NCBI GenBank assembly: GCA_036511855.1
Contig: DATCBN010000029.1
Location: forward strand, 1-61,227
Direction: 5' to 3'
Origin: Candidatus Eremiobacteraceae bacterium
GTDB taxonomy: Bacteria > Vulcanimicrobiota > Vulcanimicrobiia > Eremiobacterales > Eremiobacteraceae
Length of the DNA stretch: 61,227 nt
Shown here in pieces: positions 1 to 9,221 of this stretch; the stretch's first letter is position 1; each line of letters starts with the position of its first letter. The notes beneath the pieces were generated by a model. The model ran no database searches, had not been told where the DNA came from, and saw only the letters and a list, made by a program, of their open reading frames with translations. Made by a program: the position numbers and the translations under genes.

Positions 1-943
1 GGTTGGCATCTGCCGACACGTCGCCGATGGTGCGCATCGAGCAACCTGTGTCATGCTGCCATGCAGGTTTCGGGAAGACTTGGCTGCAGCCGCTGCCGGC
101 GCCCGACCAAACCGTCTCCGTCCATCCGCGCGTGCCGCCGCCTCTTTGCAGAGTGGTGCCGCCAACAGCTGTCACGTATTGCGAACCGGCAGGGAACTGC
201 GGGCCGTAGCCGCCGTCGCCGGTGCTCGCCGTGATCATATGCCCCGGATGGTGGTAGGCGTAGTTGTTTCCGCCTTGGCCGCCGGACTCGCCGCCGCCGT
301 AGCTATTGCTGATCGCGTTTGCGCCCAGCCGAGCAGCTTCATCGACCGCCAGCGCGAGCGAGTGGAACGAATTATCGTCGCCTTCGACGAGCAGGATGTG
401 GCAGTTCGGACATATCGCAGACACCATGTCCACGTCGAGCGAGATCTCTTGCGCCCATCCCGAGTTCGGCCCAGGATAGTGGCCGCGCACTCCGCGTTGA
501 TTCACTTTGCGGAAGCAGTGGTTTGCAGTGGAGCATACGCTCAATCCGAAGTTTGAACGGTAGATCGCAAGATCAGACTCTGCGGTGGGATCGTCAAACG
601 CGTCGACGATGCCGACGGTCTGGTTGGCGCCCTTCGTCGCAGAAGGTAGATTGTAGGCGGATTGGAGATCCGTGGGGCCGTAGCCGCCGACGTCGGGCGT
701 GATGTGGCCGCCGATGTCGGTTCGTACGTATGAGAAACAGCGCGCGTAGCCTTCTTGGACTGCGCCGCAGACTTGGCGGATGTTCGGGTCCATGCTGCGC
801 GCGACGAGCTGGCCGAAGCTGCCGCCGAGTGGGGTGGTGCCTCCCGACATTTGCGGAATAGCGCTTGAAGCTCCATGACTGCCGCATGCCGCTAACAGCA
901 AGGGCAACGCCAAAAGCGCGACCGGGCGAAGAAAACGGTGCAT
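1..943 (-). CDS. Sedolisin-like (S53) serine-carboxyl peptidase, lipoprotein, C-terminus cut by window edge
   Basis: Only the first 314 codons are in the window; the reading frame stays open to the left edge. The ATG at 943 has a strong GGAGG site just upstream. The N-terminus is a lipoprotein signal: hydrophobic residues 7-18, then lipobox LAAC with Cys20, so the enzyme is probably anchored to a membrane outside the cytoplasm. After it comes a subtilase-type fold start (QTVGIVDAFDDP, residues 108-119). Glu166 and Asp170 form the ExxxD spacing of the sedolisin catalytic pair, and AVGGTT (259-264) is typical of the core. The catalytic serine would lie beyond the edge. The family digests proteins, often at acidic pH. 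Function as an exported scavenging protease is inferred. Assignment to S53 rather than classical S8 rests on the Glu/Asp pair. Confidence 0.8.
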   Translation of the reverse strand, partial: MHRFLRPVALLALPLLLAACGSHGASSAIPQMSGGTTPLGGSFGQLVARSMDPNIRQVCGAVQEGYARCFSYVRTDIGGHITPDVGGYGPTDLQSAYNLPSATKGANQTVGIVDAFDDPTAESDLAIYRSNFGLSVCSTANHCFRKVNQRGVRGHYPGPNSGWAQEISLDVDMVSAICPNCHILLVEGDDNSFHSLALAVDEAARLGANAISNSYGGGESGGQGGNNYAYHHPGHMITASTGDGGYGPQFPAGSQYVTAVGGTTLQRGGGTRGWTETVWSGAGSGCSQVFPKPAWQHDTGCSMRTIGDVSADAN

Positions 944-1052
944 CCGTGGCCTCCTACATTAAAGTTGAACAAAGCAGAATTAGCGGACGAGAGTCCGGTA
1001 GCGGTGCTTGGCATTCAATTGTCACTTTTTACGGGGTAGGCCTGTCGCTGAG

Positions 1053-1075
1053 TGGTCCTAATTATATTGGGACCA
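1053..1075. promoter_or_regulatory. Inverted repeat between divergent genes (possible operator)
   Basis: In the 204-base gap between the sedolisin gene and the ammonia-lyase gene, TGGTCC and GGACCA form perfect 6-base arms around an 11-base AT-rich centre. The centre contains TATATT, which could be a -10 element. The position and symmetry suggest a regulator site, but no regulator gene is adjacent and no matching -35 box is obvious. Confidence 0.3.
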
Positions 1076-1147
1076 TCCGCCTCATTTGCTGCTGAAAAGT
1101 TCACAGCGAGTGGAGGGCGTCTAGCCTTCTTGAGGTAAGCCGCGACG

Positions 1148-2119
1148 ATGCACGTGCAGTCCGTGGATGCATCCGATATCCGCTCCGCCGCAGATCGATT
1201 GAAGGGCGTGGCGCATCGCACGCCGGTCTTGACGAGCACTGCTCTAGACCACGTTGCCGGCGCCAGCGTCTTTGTCAAGTGCGAGAATTTCCAACGGGTA
1301 GGCGCGTTCAAGTTCCGTGGCGCCTACAACGCGCTCTCCAAACTCGACCAAGATGAACGGCGCCGCGGCGTCGTAGCATTTTCATCCGGAAATCACGCAC
1401 AGGGCGTCGCGTTGGCGGCGCATCTGCTCAAGATCGACGCGACGATCGTCATGCCGGCCGACGCCTCGCGCATGAAGCTAGAAGCGACGGCGGGTTACGG
1501 CGCTAAGGTCGTGACCTACGACCAACGCACCGAAGACCGGGAAGCGATCGCCCGGAGATTGGTCGACGAAAGCGGTGCGACGCTGATACCGCCATATGAC
1601 CACCCCGATATCATCGCGGGCCAGGGTACGGCGGGGCTCGAGCTTTGCGAGGACGTCGTTGATCTTGACGTCATCCTCGTGCCGCTTGGGGGCGGCGGAT
1701 TACTGGCAGGCACTGCCACCGCGGTGAAAGACATGCAACCCAAGTGTGAAGTCTACGGCGTCGAGCCGGAAGCTGCAAACGATTGGTATCTGTCATGGGA
1801 ACTCGGTGAGCGCGTCGCGATCGCTGCACCGGACACCATCGCCGAAGGCGTGCGCACGACCGAACCCGGCAAAGTGCCGTGGCCGATCGTGCGTGCTCGT
1901 GCCGCCGGCGTGCTGCTTGTGAGCGATGATGAGATCTGCGCCGCCATGCGCTTCGCGGCGCAGCGTTTGAAGATCGTCGTCGAACCGGCGGGCGCCACCG
2001 TGCTTGCGGCGGCGATGTCACGGCGCATTCCGTCGAAGCCTAAGAGAATCGGCGTCATCGTGAGCGGCGGCAACGTGGACCCCGAGACATTCGCCGCGCT
2101 GTGCGCGCGGGGCGCCTAG
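1148..2119 (+). CDS. Threonine/serine dehydratase-type PLP enzyme
   Basis: The 323-residue product is a fold-type II PLP enzyme that removes ammonia from threonine or serine, or racemizes serine. The PLP-binding lysine is Lys55 in FKFRGAYNA. SSGNHAQG near residues 79-86 and the glycine-rich VPLGGGGLLAG near 177 bind the cofactor phosphate. The length matches single-domain catabolic threonine dehydratase, serine racemase and hydroxyaspartate ammonia-lyase. There is no C-terminal ACT regulatory domain as in biosynthetic IlvA, so feedback inhibition by isoleucine is unlikely. The ATG at 1148 has a GAGGT site about 11 bases upstream. It may be transcribed with valS, which starts 42 bases downstream. 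The exact substrate cannot be decided from sequence alone. Confidence 0.88.
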   Translation: MHVQSVDASDIRSAADRLKGVAHRTPVLTSTALDHVAGASVFVKCENFQRVGAFKFRGAYNALSKLDQDERRRGVVAFSSGNHAQGVALAAHLLKIDATIVMPADASRMKLEATAGYGAKVVTYDQRTEDREAIARRLVDESGATLIPPYDHPDIIAGQGTAGLELCEDVVDLDVILVPLGGGGLLAGTATAVKDMQPKCEVYGVEPEAANDWYLSWELGERVAIAAPDTIAEGVRTTEPGKVPWPIVRARAAGVLLVSDDEICAAMRFAAQRLKIVVEPAGATVLAAAMSRRIPSKPKRIGVIVSGGNVDPETFAALCARGA

Positions 2120-2161
2120 CGGAGGGCAGGGCCGCGGCCTACGCGACCGAACAAAGAGCGC

Positions 2162-4783
2162 ATGACGCAAACATCGGGCGCGATGCTCGACAAATACGAT
2201 CCGGCGGCGATCGAATCGTCATGGTACGAGCGGTGGGAAGCCGCCGGCTTGTTCCATGTCGAGCCCGATCCTTCCAAACCTCCATTCGTCATCGCGATGC
2301 CGCCCCCGAACATCACCGGCCGCGCGCACATGGGGCACGCTTCCACCTACACGCCGATGGACGTCCTCACGCGTTTTCACAAAATGCTCGGCGACAATGC
2401 GGTCTGGCTTCCCGGTCAAGACCACGCCGCCATCGCCACCCAAAACGTGTTGGAGAAGAAGCTCGCAGGCGAAGGACGCACGCGCTTCGACCTCGGACGT
2501 GACAAATTCGTCGAACTTTTCTGGGAGTGGCGAAAAGAGTACGGCGGCATTTTGTACCAGCAGTTCCGTGCGCTCGGATTCGGGCCCGATTGGGAACGCG
2601 ATCGATTCACGATGGACGACGGCTTGAGCAAGGCGGTCATCCACGTCTTCGTCGCATTGTATGAAGAAGGTCTCGTCTATCGCGGCACGCGGCTGATCAA
2701 CTGGTGTCCGCGATGCACGTCCACACTGTCCGACTCCGAAGTAGAGCGCGAAGACCGGCCCGGCGTGCTGTATCACGTGCGCTACCGCGATGCCGCGGGA
2801 GGCGAGGGCCTCGTCATCGCGACCACGAGACCCGAAACCATCTTCGCCGACGTGGCCGTGGCCGTGCACCCAGATGACGCGCGCTACAAACATCTCGTCG
2901 GCACGACAGTGCAACGGCCGCTCTTGCCAGCGCCCATTCCGGTCATCGCCGACGCTGCAGTCGAGCGCGAGTTCGGCACGGGCGCCCTCAAGATCACGCC
3001 GGCTCACGATCAAACCGATTTCGAGATCGGAGAGCGGCATTCGCTGCCGTCCCCGACGGTCATCGGCTTCGACGGCGATATGACGGGCGATGTCGAGCCC
3101 GAATTCGCCGGCATGGAACGTTTTGCGGCGCGAACGCTCGCGGTGAAGCGTCTGCGCGAGCGGGGAGCGCTCGTGGACGAACAGCCGCACGTGGTCAATG
3201 TGGGGCTTTGCTATCGCTGCGATACCGTCGTCGAGCCGCTCCTTTCTTTGCAGTGGTTCGTGAAGATGAAGCCGCTCGCAGCGCCCGCGCTCGAGTCGTC
3301 TCGGTCCGGTCGGCTTGGGTTCACGCCCGAGCGTTACCGGCGCATCTATGAAGAGTGGTTGGAGAAGATCCGTGACTGGAACATCTCACGCCAACTCTGG
3401 ATCGGTCACCGCCTGCCTGTTTGGTATTGCGCGGACGACCATCCCACGGTGGCGAAAACACCGCCGCCGCAGTGCGCCGTTTGCGGAAAACAGGAGCTCC
3501 GCCAGGACGAAGACACGCTCGACACGTGGTTCTCAAGCGCGTTGTGGCCGTTCTCCATCCTCGGTTGGCCCGATGAGACGCCGGAGTTGAACGCGTGGTA
3601 TCCCACGCAGGTGCTCGTCACGGCGCGCGAGATTCTATTCCTTTGGGTGGCACGAATGGTGATGATGGGACGCCACTTTGTAGGCCCCGAGCCGTTCCGA
3701 GACGTGTTCGTCACCCCGCTCATCATGGACGAGCAGGGCCGCAAGATGAGCAAGTCTTTGGGAAACTCGCTCGATCCGATCGAGCTCGTCCGCGACTACG
3801 GCGCCGACGCGACGCGCTTCGGCACGTTCTCTCAGATGCACGCCGGCCAAGACGTTCGCTACGCGGTCGCGCGTTGCGACGATGCGAAAAGATTTTGCAA
3901 TAAGCTCTGGCAAGCGGTCCGGTTCGCGCTGCAGACATTTCCGGAGCTCGGCGAGCAGCACTCCCAGCCGGCGCTGCCGCCGGACAGCGAGCTCACGCTC
4001 GCCGATCGCGCGCTCCTGCACGGATTGGCCGAAACCACGGATCGCGTCACAGCGGCGTTGGAGTCGTACGACTTTTCCGAGGCGGCCGAGACGCTATACT
4101 CGTTTGTCTGGCATCAGGTGTGCGACGTCTATGTCGAAATCGCAAAGGACCGGGCACCCTCGCGCGTGCCGGTTTTGGCCACGCTGTTGACCACCGTGCT
4201 CAAGTTGTTGCATCCGTTGGTCCCGTTCGTCACCGAAGAATTGTGGCAACGATTGCCGCACGAAGGCGACTTCATCGGGCAAAGCCGGTGGCCAAGTCTT
4301 TCGCCCGCACGGCGCGACGCGCGCGCTGCAGCGGATATGGTTCGCCTCTTGGGTTTTGTGGAGACCGTTCGCGCGCTGCGCGCGGTTCCGAAACTTCCCT
4401 ATCGCGAGCTGCGCGACGTGCACGTCAACGGCGCCGATGCGGAATTGTCCGCACTGCTCACAAGCGAACGAGGTACGCTCGAGCGGCTCGGCCGAGTCGC
4501 CGGAGTTCACTTCGACGGCCGTCCGCCGCACGCGCTTTCACGGCGGTTCGGCGCGGTGGAAGTTCTGCTGCCGGTCGACTCGGCGTTCATAGACCGCGAG
4601 AACGCGGCGCTGCGTTCCGTCATCGAAAAATCCGAAGCCGAGATCGCGACCATCGAGCGCAAACTCGGGTCGTCCGGATTCGTGGCGAAAGCGCCACCCG
4701 AGGTAGTGACAAAAGAACGCGAGCGCCTCGCGGAGCTGCACGCCGGCATCGCCGCATCGCGCGAGCGCCTCGCCGGCCTGTAG
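2162..4783 (+). CDS. valS: Valine--tRNA ligase
   Basis: This class I aminoacyl-tRNA synthetase charges tRNA-Val in the cytoplasm. The 873-residue length is normal for ValRS. The HIGH-type motif is PPPNITGRAHMGH near residues 47-59 and the KMSKS loop is near 527-531. The editing (CP1) domain between them includes ATTRPET, and Cys pairs at NWCPRC and CAVCGK suggest bound zinc. The C-terminal end (from about residue 800) is the charged coiled coil characteristic of ValRS. The start at 2162 follows AAAGAG; a second ATG seven codons later is possible. The gene sits between an amino-acid dehydratase and a GNAT gene, an ordinary housekeeping context. Confidence 0.97.
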   Translation: MTQTSGAMLDKYDPAAIESSWYERWEAAGLFHVEPDPSKPPFVIAMPPPNITGRAHMGHASTYTPMDVLTRFHKMLGDNAVWLPGQDHAAIATQNVLEKKLAGEGRTRFDLGRDKFVELFWEWRKEYGGILYQQFRALGFGPDWERDRFTMDDGLSKAVIHVFVALYEEGLVYRGTRLINWCPRCTSTLSDSEVEREDRPGVLYHVRYRDAAGGEGLVIATTRPETIFADVAVAVHPDDARYKHLVGTTVQRPLLPAPIPVIADAAVEREFGTGALKITPAHDQTDFEIGERHSLPSPTVIGFDGDMTGDVEPEFAGMERFAARTLAVKRLRERGALVDEQPHVVNVGLCYRCDTVVEPLLSLQWFVKMKPLAAPALESSRSGRLGFTPERYRRIYEEWLEKIRDWNISRQLWIGHRLPVWYCADDHPTVAKTPPPQCAVCGKQELRQDEDTLDTWFSSALWPFSILGWPDETPELNAWYPTQVLVTAREILFLWVARMVMMGRHFVGPEPFRDVFVTPLIMDEQGRKMSKSLGNSLDPIELVRDYGADATRFGTFSQMHAGQDVRYAVARCDDAKRFCNKLWQAVRFALQTFPELGEQHSQPALPPDSELTLADRALLHGLAETTDRVTAALESYDFSEAAETLYSFVWHQVCDVYVEIAKDRAPSRVPVLATLLTTVLKLLHPLVPFVTEELWQRLPHEGDFIGQSRWPSLSPARRDARAAADMVRLLGFVETVRALRAVPKLPYRELRDVHVNGADAELSALLTSERGTLERLGRVAGVHFDGRPPHALSRRFGAVEVLLPVDSAFIDRENAALRSVIEKSEAEIATIERKLGSSGFVAKAPPEVVTKERERLAELHAGIAASRERLAGL

Positions 4784-4793
4784 TGGTGCATCG

Positions 4794-5348
4794 ATGATCG
4801 TCGCGCAGACACCCCGGCTCACGTTGCGCCCGTTTGCGCTCGCCGACGCGGCGCAGCTCGCCTGGATCTACTCGGATCCCGACGTGATGCGCTACATCCC
4901 GCCTGGTGCGCCGTGGGACCAAGCCAAGGTCGAGCGCTTTGTGGCGATATGCCAGGAGCGCTACGAGACGCCGGGCTTCGGCATGTGGGCGGTGGTTTTG
5001 CGCGACATCCCGGAGAAGATCGTGGGCCACTGCGGATTGCAGCACCTGGCCAAGACGGAGAACGTGGAGATCGCGTGGATTTTCGGAAAAGAGTATTGGA
5101 ACCGGGGACTGGCGACCGAAGCGGCGCGCGCGGTCGTCGGTTACGGCTTTGGTGAACTCGGACTTCCACGCATCGTCGCCGTCGCAGAGCCGCCCAACGG
5201 CGCGAGCTTTCGGATCATGCAGAAATTGGCGATGACGTTGCAAGGTCCCGTGCGCTACTACGACCGCGACTTGACGATGTATGCGCTCGAAGCGCGAGAT
5301 TATGCCGCAGCGCGGAAGGCCGCAACCGGTCCCGAAGCGAACAAATAA
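4794..5348 (+). CDS. GNAT-family N-acetyltransferase (RimJ/RimL type)
   Basis: The 184-residue protein has the layout of RimJ/RimL-like acetyltransferases. It begins with TPRLTLRPFALAD, has a central ERYETPGFGMWAVV strand region, and the acetyl-CoA-binding stretch around EYWNRGLATEAARAVV (residues about 101-116). The NGASFRIMQKL segment near 140 is the late motif of the group. Members acetylate ribosomal protein N-termini, amino acids or small molecules; the substrate here is unknown. The ATG lies ten bases after the valS stop, so co-expression with valS is likely. Confidence 0.88.
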   Translation: MIVAQTPRLTLRPFALADAAQLAWIYSDPDVMRYIPPGAPWDQAKVERFVAICQERYETPGFGMWAVVLRDIPEKIVGHCGLQHLAKTENVEIAWIFGKEYWNRGLATEAARAVVGYGFGELGLPRIVAVAEPPNGASFRIMQKLAMTLQGPVRYYDRDLTMYALEARDYAAARKAATGPEANK

Positions 5349-5396
5349 GCCCGGCTCCTCCAAGATTCATCTCGGTCGAAAGGGCTGGACTCCACC

Positions 5397-5951
5397 GTGA
5401 AGACGACCACCGCGTCCGCGCTCCGTGAGAAGCTCGTCGTATTCTCGTCTGCCGCCGTCCAGCGCACCATCGAACGGCTCGCACACCAGATTCTCGAACC
5501 GAACGGCGCGAGCGAGAACCTCATGCTCATCGGCATCCGCCGGGGCGGCGAGAACCTTAGCCGGCGCATTTCCGCCGAGATCAAGAAACGCACCGGGGTG
5601 GCCGTCCCCGTCGGCTTTCTCAACATCAACCTCTATCGCGACGACGACGCACGACGCGACCTTCCGGATAGCGACATCGCGGCAGACGTCACCGGCCTGG
5701 AGCTGGTCCTCGTGGATGACGTGCTCTTCACGGGCCGCACCGTGCGCGCCGCGCTGGACGCCTTGACCGATCGCGGCCGGCCATCGGCCGTCCGCCTGTG
5801 CGTGATGGTAGACCGGGGCATCCGCGACCTGCCCATCCAGGCCGACTACGTCGGACGGTTCGTGCCCACATCGCGCGCCGAACGCATCGTGGTCGATCTG
5901 CGGCCAGAACCGAGCGACAGCGACCGGGTCATCATCTGCGAGCGCGCATGA
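5397..5951 (+). CDS. pyrR: PyrR bifunctional protein: pyrimidine operon regulator / uracil phosphoribosyltransferase
   Basis: PyrR proteins sense UMP/UTP and bind pyr mRNA to promote attenuation, and many also convert uracil plus PRPP to UMP. The 184-residue length is typical. The PRPP-binding loop LVLVDDVLFTGRT spans about residues 103-115, and LIGIRRGGENL near 44-54 is the family's other conserved block. It uses a GTG start at 5397. It is the first gene of the pyr operon and its stop overlaps the pyrB start (ATGA), so translation is coupled. I could not find a convincing PyrR-binding stem-loop or terminator in the 48 bases upstream, so the regulatory half of its role is inferred from family and position. 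Confidence 0.93.
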   Translation: MKTTTASALREKLVVFSSAAVQRTIERLAHQILEPNGASENLMLIGIRRGGENLSRRISAEIKKRTGVAVPVGFLNINLYRDDDARRDLPDSDIAADVTGLELVLVDDVLFTGRTVRAALDALTDRGRPSAVRLCVMVDRGIRDLPIQADYVGRFVPTSRAERIVVDLRPEPSDSDRVIICERA

Positions 5952-6862
5952 CCAAAGCGCGCCACCTCCTCGATCTCGACGACGCGACCCGCGCCGATAT
6001 CGAGAAGTTAGTGGCGCGTGCGCTCGAACACAAGCGAGGCGTCGAAGGCGCCGCCCGCCTGCTCCAAGGCCGGATGATTCTCGGGATGTTCTTCGAAGCC
6101 AGTACGCGGACCGCGCTGTCGTTCGCTGCCGCCGGCATGCGGCTCGGCGCGCATTGGCTCGATTTCAATGCGTCGTCGTCGTCCCTCGCCAAAGGCGAAA
6201 GCGTCGAAGACACGATGCGCACGGTGCGCGCGATCGGCGTCGATGCGATCGTGGTCCGGCACGCCGAGAGCGGCTTTCCCCACGAAATGGCTCGCCACTT
6301 CGACGGCAGCGTGATCAACGCCGGCGATGGCCGCCACGCGCATCCCACGCAAGGCATCCTCGACGCCGTGACGTTGATAGAAGAATTCGAGACGCTCGAT
6401 GGCCGCCATCTGGTCGTCGCCGGAGACGTCGCCCATAGCCGCGTCGCGCGTTCTTCAGCGCGCGCGGCCTGGCTGCTCGGCGCGAAGGTCACACTCTGCG
6501 GCCCGCCGTTGCTCTTGCCGGCTATGGCGCCCGGGTGGGGATTCGCATCGCTCGCCACCGATCTCGATTCTGTTCTTCCGTCCGCCGATGCTGTGATGCT
6601 GCTGCGAATCCAAAAGGAGCGCAGCGACGGCACGGAGCTGCCGCCGTTCGCCGACTTGGCGGCCTGCTTCGGGCTGGACGAACGCCGGATGGCTACGCTC
6701 GCACCGCACGCGATCGTGATGCATCCGGGACCGGTGAACCGAGGCATCGAGATCGCGTCGCGACTGGTCACGCACGAGCGGAGCCGCATCGAGCGGCAAG
6801 TCAGCAACGGCGTGTTCGCCCGCATGGCTGTGCTCGAGTCGTGTCTGGCTGGGACCTCATGA
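5948..6862 (+). CDS. pyrB: Aspartate carbamoyltransferase catalytic chain
   Basis: PyrB joins carbamoyl phosphate and aspartate to make N-carbamoyl-aspartate, the committed step of pyrimidine synthesis. The 304-residue chain has the carbamoyl-phosphate loop FFEASTRT (about 48-55), the second-site loop region SSSLAKGES near 79, DGRHAHPTQG near 126, and the closing block HPGPVNRG near the C-terminus. The start is set by the ATGA overlap with pyrR at 5948, although the frame is open further upstream. No pyrI regulatory subunit is in the operon. The stop overlaps the next start (ATGA), continuing the coupled arrangement. Confidence 0.95.
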   Translation: MTKARHLLDLDDATRADIEKLVARALEHKRGVEGAARLLQGRMILGMFFEASTRTALSFAAAGMRLGAHWLDFNASSSSLAKGESVEDTMRTVRAIGVDAIVVRHAESGFPHEMARHFDGSVINAGDGRHAHPTQGILDAVTLIEEFETLDGRHLVVAGDVAHSRVARSSARAAWLLGAKVTLCGPPLLLPAMAPGWGFASLATDLDSVLPSADAVMLLRIQKERSDGTELPPFADLAACFGLDERRMATLAPHAIVMHPGPVNRGIEIASRLVTHERSRIERQVSNGVFARMAVLESCLAGTS

Positions 6863-8136
6863 CTTCGCACGAGAATCGCGACTTCGTGGGCGCGCGCGTC
6901 GTCGATCCCACGCAGGGCTTGGATGCGATCCGCACGATCGTCGTGCGCAATGGCGTCATCGCGGCTCTGCGCGATGACGCGCCGATCTCTTCCGATCAAA
7001 CCGTCGAACGCGTCGACTGTGCGGGCATGATCTTAAGCCCGGGATTTATCGATCCGCACGTGCATCTGCGCGAACCGGGTGACCAGCACAAGGAAACGCT
7101 CGCGTCTGGTCTGGCGGCTGCGGCTGCCGGCGGTTTCACCGCAGTCGCTGCCATGCCCAACACGAAGCCGCCGTGCGACAACGCGGACGCCGTCCGGCGG
7201 CTGCGCGCCGCTGCTGCGCTCGCGGGACTTGTGCGCTGTTATCCGGTCGGGTCCGTGACGTTAGGACTTGAAGGCCGCGCTATCGCGGGCTTGCGGGAAA
7301 TGGCCGCGGCCGGCGCGGTCGCTTTTTCCGACGACGGGTCGGCCACCGCGTCGCTCAAGGCGCTGTATCACGCGGCGCGGCTCGTCGCGGACTTGCCGCA
7401 ACCGTTCTTGTCGCATTGCGATGATCCGTCATTCGCGGGCTCGCTGATGCACGAGGGCGCGGTGGCCGACCTGCTCGGCGTCGCTGGGAATCCGTCGCTC
7501 GCCGAAGCCGCGATCGCCGCGCGGGATCTTCTCGTGGGGCAAGCGACGGGCAAATCGTGGCACCTCTGCCATGTGAGCGCCCGGGAGACCGTGGATGTCC
7601 TTCGCTGGGCGCGCTCGCGCGGAATAGTGGCAACGGGAGAGGCCACTCCCCATCATCTCCAATGCGACGAAAGCCTGCTGCGCGGATTCAATTCCCGGAT
7701 GCGCGTCCATCCGCCGCTGCGGACCAAGCAGGATGTCGAGGCATTGCGCGACGCCGTCCGAGACGGAACGATCTCGATTTTCGCGTCCGATCATGCGCCA
7801 CATACAGAAGAAGAGAAACAGCAGCCGTTCGCCCATGCCGCCGTCGGCTTCAGCGGTCTCGAGACGGCGGTCGCCGCGACGTTTGACGCGCTGCGCGACG
7901 TTCCGCTGAACACGATGATCGCAAATTTCTCGACCAATGTCGCCGCGCTGTTAGGTGTTGCAGGCGGCACGCTCAAAGTGGGTTCGCCTGCCGATATCAC
8001 CGGACTGTACCTCGATCGACCGTGGAAGGTCGATCCACATGCGTTTCGATCGAAGGGCCGCGTGACGCCGTTTGAAGGGCGGACGTTCGCCGTCAGGCCG
8101 GCGCTCACGGTCGTCGCCGGCGTCGTGATCACTTGA
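6859..8136 (+). CDS. pyrC: Dihydroorotase, class I
   Basis: The 425-residue zinc amidohydrolase cyclizes carbamoyl-aspartate to dihydroorotate. The metal motif DPHVHLREPG is at about residues 65-74; AMPNTKPPCDN, LSHCDD and the late FASDHAPHTEEEK complete the class I dihydroorotase signature. The usual carboxylated lysine is not apparent: the equivalent region reads AFSDDGS, as in class I enzymes that use aspartate. The start at 6859 overlaps the pyrB stop; the upstream extension of the same frame is coding for PyrB in another frame and is ignored. The stop overlaps the carA TTG start. Confidence 0.95.
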   Translation: MTSHENRDFVGARVVDPTQGLDAIRTIVVRNGVIAALRDDAPISSDQTVERVDCAGMILSPGFIDPHVHLREPGDQHKETLASGLAAAAAGGFTAVAAMPNTKPPCDNADAVRRLRAAAALAGLVRCYPVGSVTLGLEGRAIAGLREMAAAGAVAFSDDGSATASLKALYHAARLVADLPQPFLSHCDDPSFAGSLMHEGAVADLLGVAGNPSLAEAAIAARDLLVGQATGKSWHLCHVSARETVDVLRWARSRGIVATGEATPHHLQCDESLLRGFNSRMRVHPPLRTKQDVEALRDAVRDGTISIFASDHAPHTEEEKQQPFAHAAVGFSGLETAVAATFDALRDVPLNTMIANFSTNVAALLGVAGGTLKVGSPADITGLYLDRPWKVDPHAFRSKGRVTPFEGRTFAVRPALTVVAGVVIT

Positions 8137-9221
8137 GCCGCCCGGCGCTTCTTGTGCTCGCGGATGGCGCGGCGTATCGCGGAGATGGATTGGGCCCGGA
8201 CGGCATGGCTGAGGGTGAGGCGGTGTTCTTCACCGGGATGACCGGCTACGAAGAAGCGCTCACCGATCCGTCGTACAATGGCCAGTTGCTGGTATTTTGT
8301 TATCCGCTGATCGGCAACTACGGCGTCGATCCGGCGGTTCGCCAACACCGTCGAATCGTCGCGGGCGGAGTAATCTGCAAACGGATGACGCGGCATCCAA
8401 GCCATTGGCGAAGCACCGGCTCGGTTCCGGATTGGCTGGATGACGCAGGCGTTCGCGGCATCGAGGGCATCGACACACGCGCGTTGGTGACGAGGCTCCG
8501 CGAGGAAGGAACGATGCGTTCGGTGCTCGCGGTCGGTGACGCGGCGGTCGCCGGGGCGCCGGCTGCTCTCGCGACGTACTTACGCAAACCGCTGGCGACC
8601 CCAGACCTTGTCGACGCGGTCTCCGCCAAAGGCGAACCCACGCGCGGAAGCGGCCCCGTTCGAGTGGCGCTGCTCGACTGCGGCGTCAAAGACAATATCG
8701 CCAACTATTTGGCGGCCGAAGGAGCGGTCGTGCTCGAAGTGCCGTACGACACCACGTTCGACGAGATCCTCGCACTTCGTGTCGACGGGCTTCTGGTGAG
8801 CAACGGCCCGGGCGATCCGTCGGAACTCGGTGTCGTCGTGGAGACGTTGCGGCGCGCGGTCGCGCACCGGACCATGCCCACGTTCGGCATATGTCTCGGT
8901 CACCAACTGTTGGCGCTCGCGCTTGGCGGCAAGACGTTCAAGATGAAGTACGGTCATCGCGGCGGGAATCAGCCGGTGCAGGATGTCCGCACCGGCAACG
9001 TCATCATCACCGCGCAAAACCACGGCTACGCGGTGGATGCGGCGTCGCTGCCGTCCGACGTCGAGCAGACCATGATCAATCTGAACGACGGCACGAACGA
9101 GGGATTGCGGCATAGGACGTTGCCGGTCGAATCGGTGCAATTCCACCCCGAGGCGTCCCCCGGGCCGGGCGATGCGCGCGGCGTCTTCAAAAGGTTTGTG
9201 GATGTGATGCGCCGTGGCTGA
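8133..9221 (+). CDS. carA: Carbamoyl-phosphate synthase small (glutaminase) subunit
   Basis: CarA hydrolyses glutamine and passes ammonia to CarB. The 362-residue protein has the N-terminal CarA domain ([18 protein letters not shown]) and a class I glutamine amidotransferase domain. The nucleophile Cys is in GICLGHQ, near residue 254, and the catalytic His-Glu is in QFHPEA, near residue 338. Translation appears to begin at a TTG (8133) that overlaps the pyrC stop as TTGA; this start gives the expected N-terminus. Its own stop overlaps carB by eight bases. Confidence 0.96.
   Translation: MSRPALLVLADGAAYRGDGLGPDGMAEGEAVFFTGMTGYEEALTDPSYNGQLLVFCYPLIGNYGVDPAVRQHRRIVAGGVICKRMTRHPSHWRSTGSVPDWLDDAGVRGIEGIDTRALVTRLREEGTMRSVLAVGDAAVAGAPAALATYLRKPLATPDLVDAVSAKGEPTRGSGPVRVALLDCGVKDNIANYLAAEGAVVLEVPYDTTFDEILALRVDGLLVSNGPGDPSELGVVVETLRRAVAHRTMPTFGICLGHQLLALALGGKTFKMKYGHRGGNQPVQDVRTGNVIITAQNHGYAVDAASLPSDVEQTMINLNDGTNEGLRHRTLPVESVQFHPEASPGPGDARGVFKRFVDVMRRG

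Noticed and set aside
2219-3190. A 323-codon minus-strand open frame inside valS
   Set aside because: It mirrors a highly conserved essential gene, has no family features and is typical of shadow frames in GC-rich DNA.
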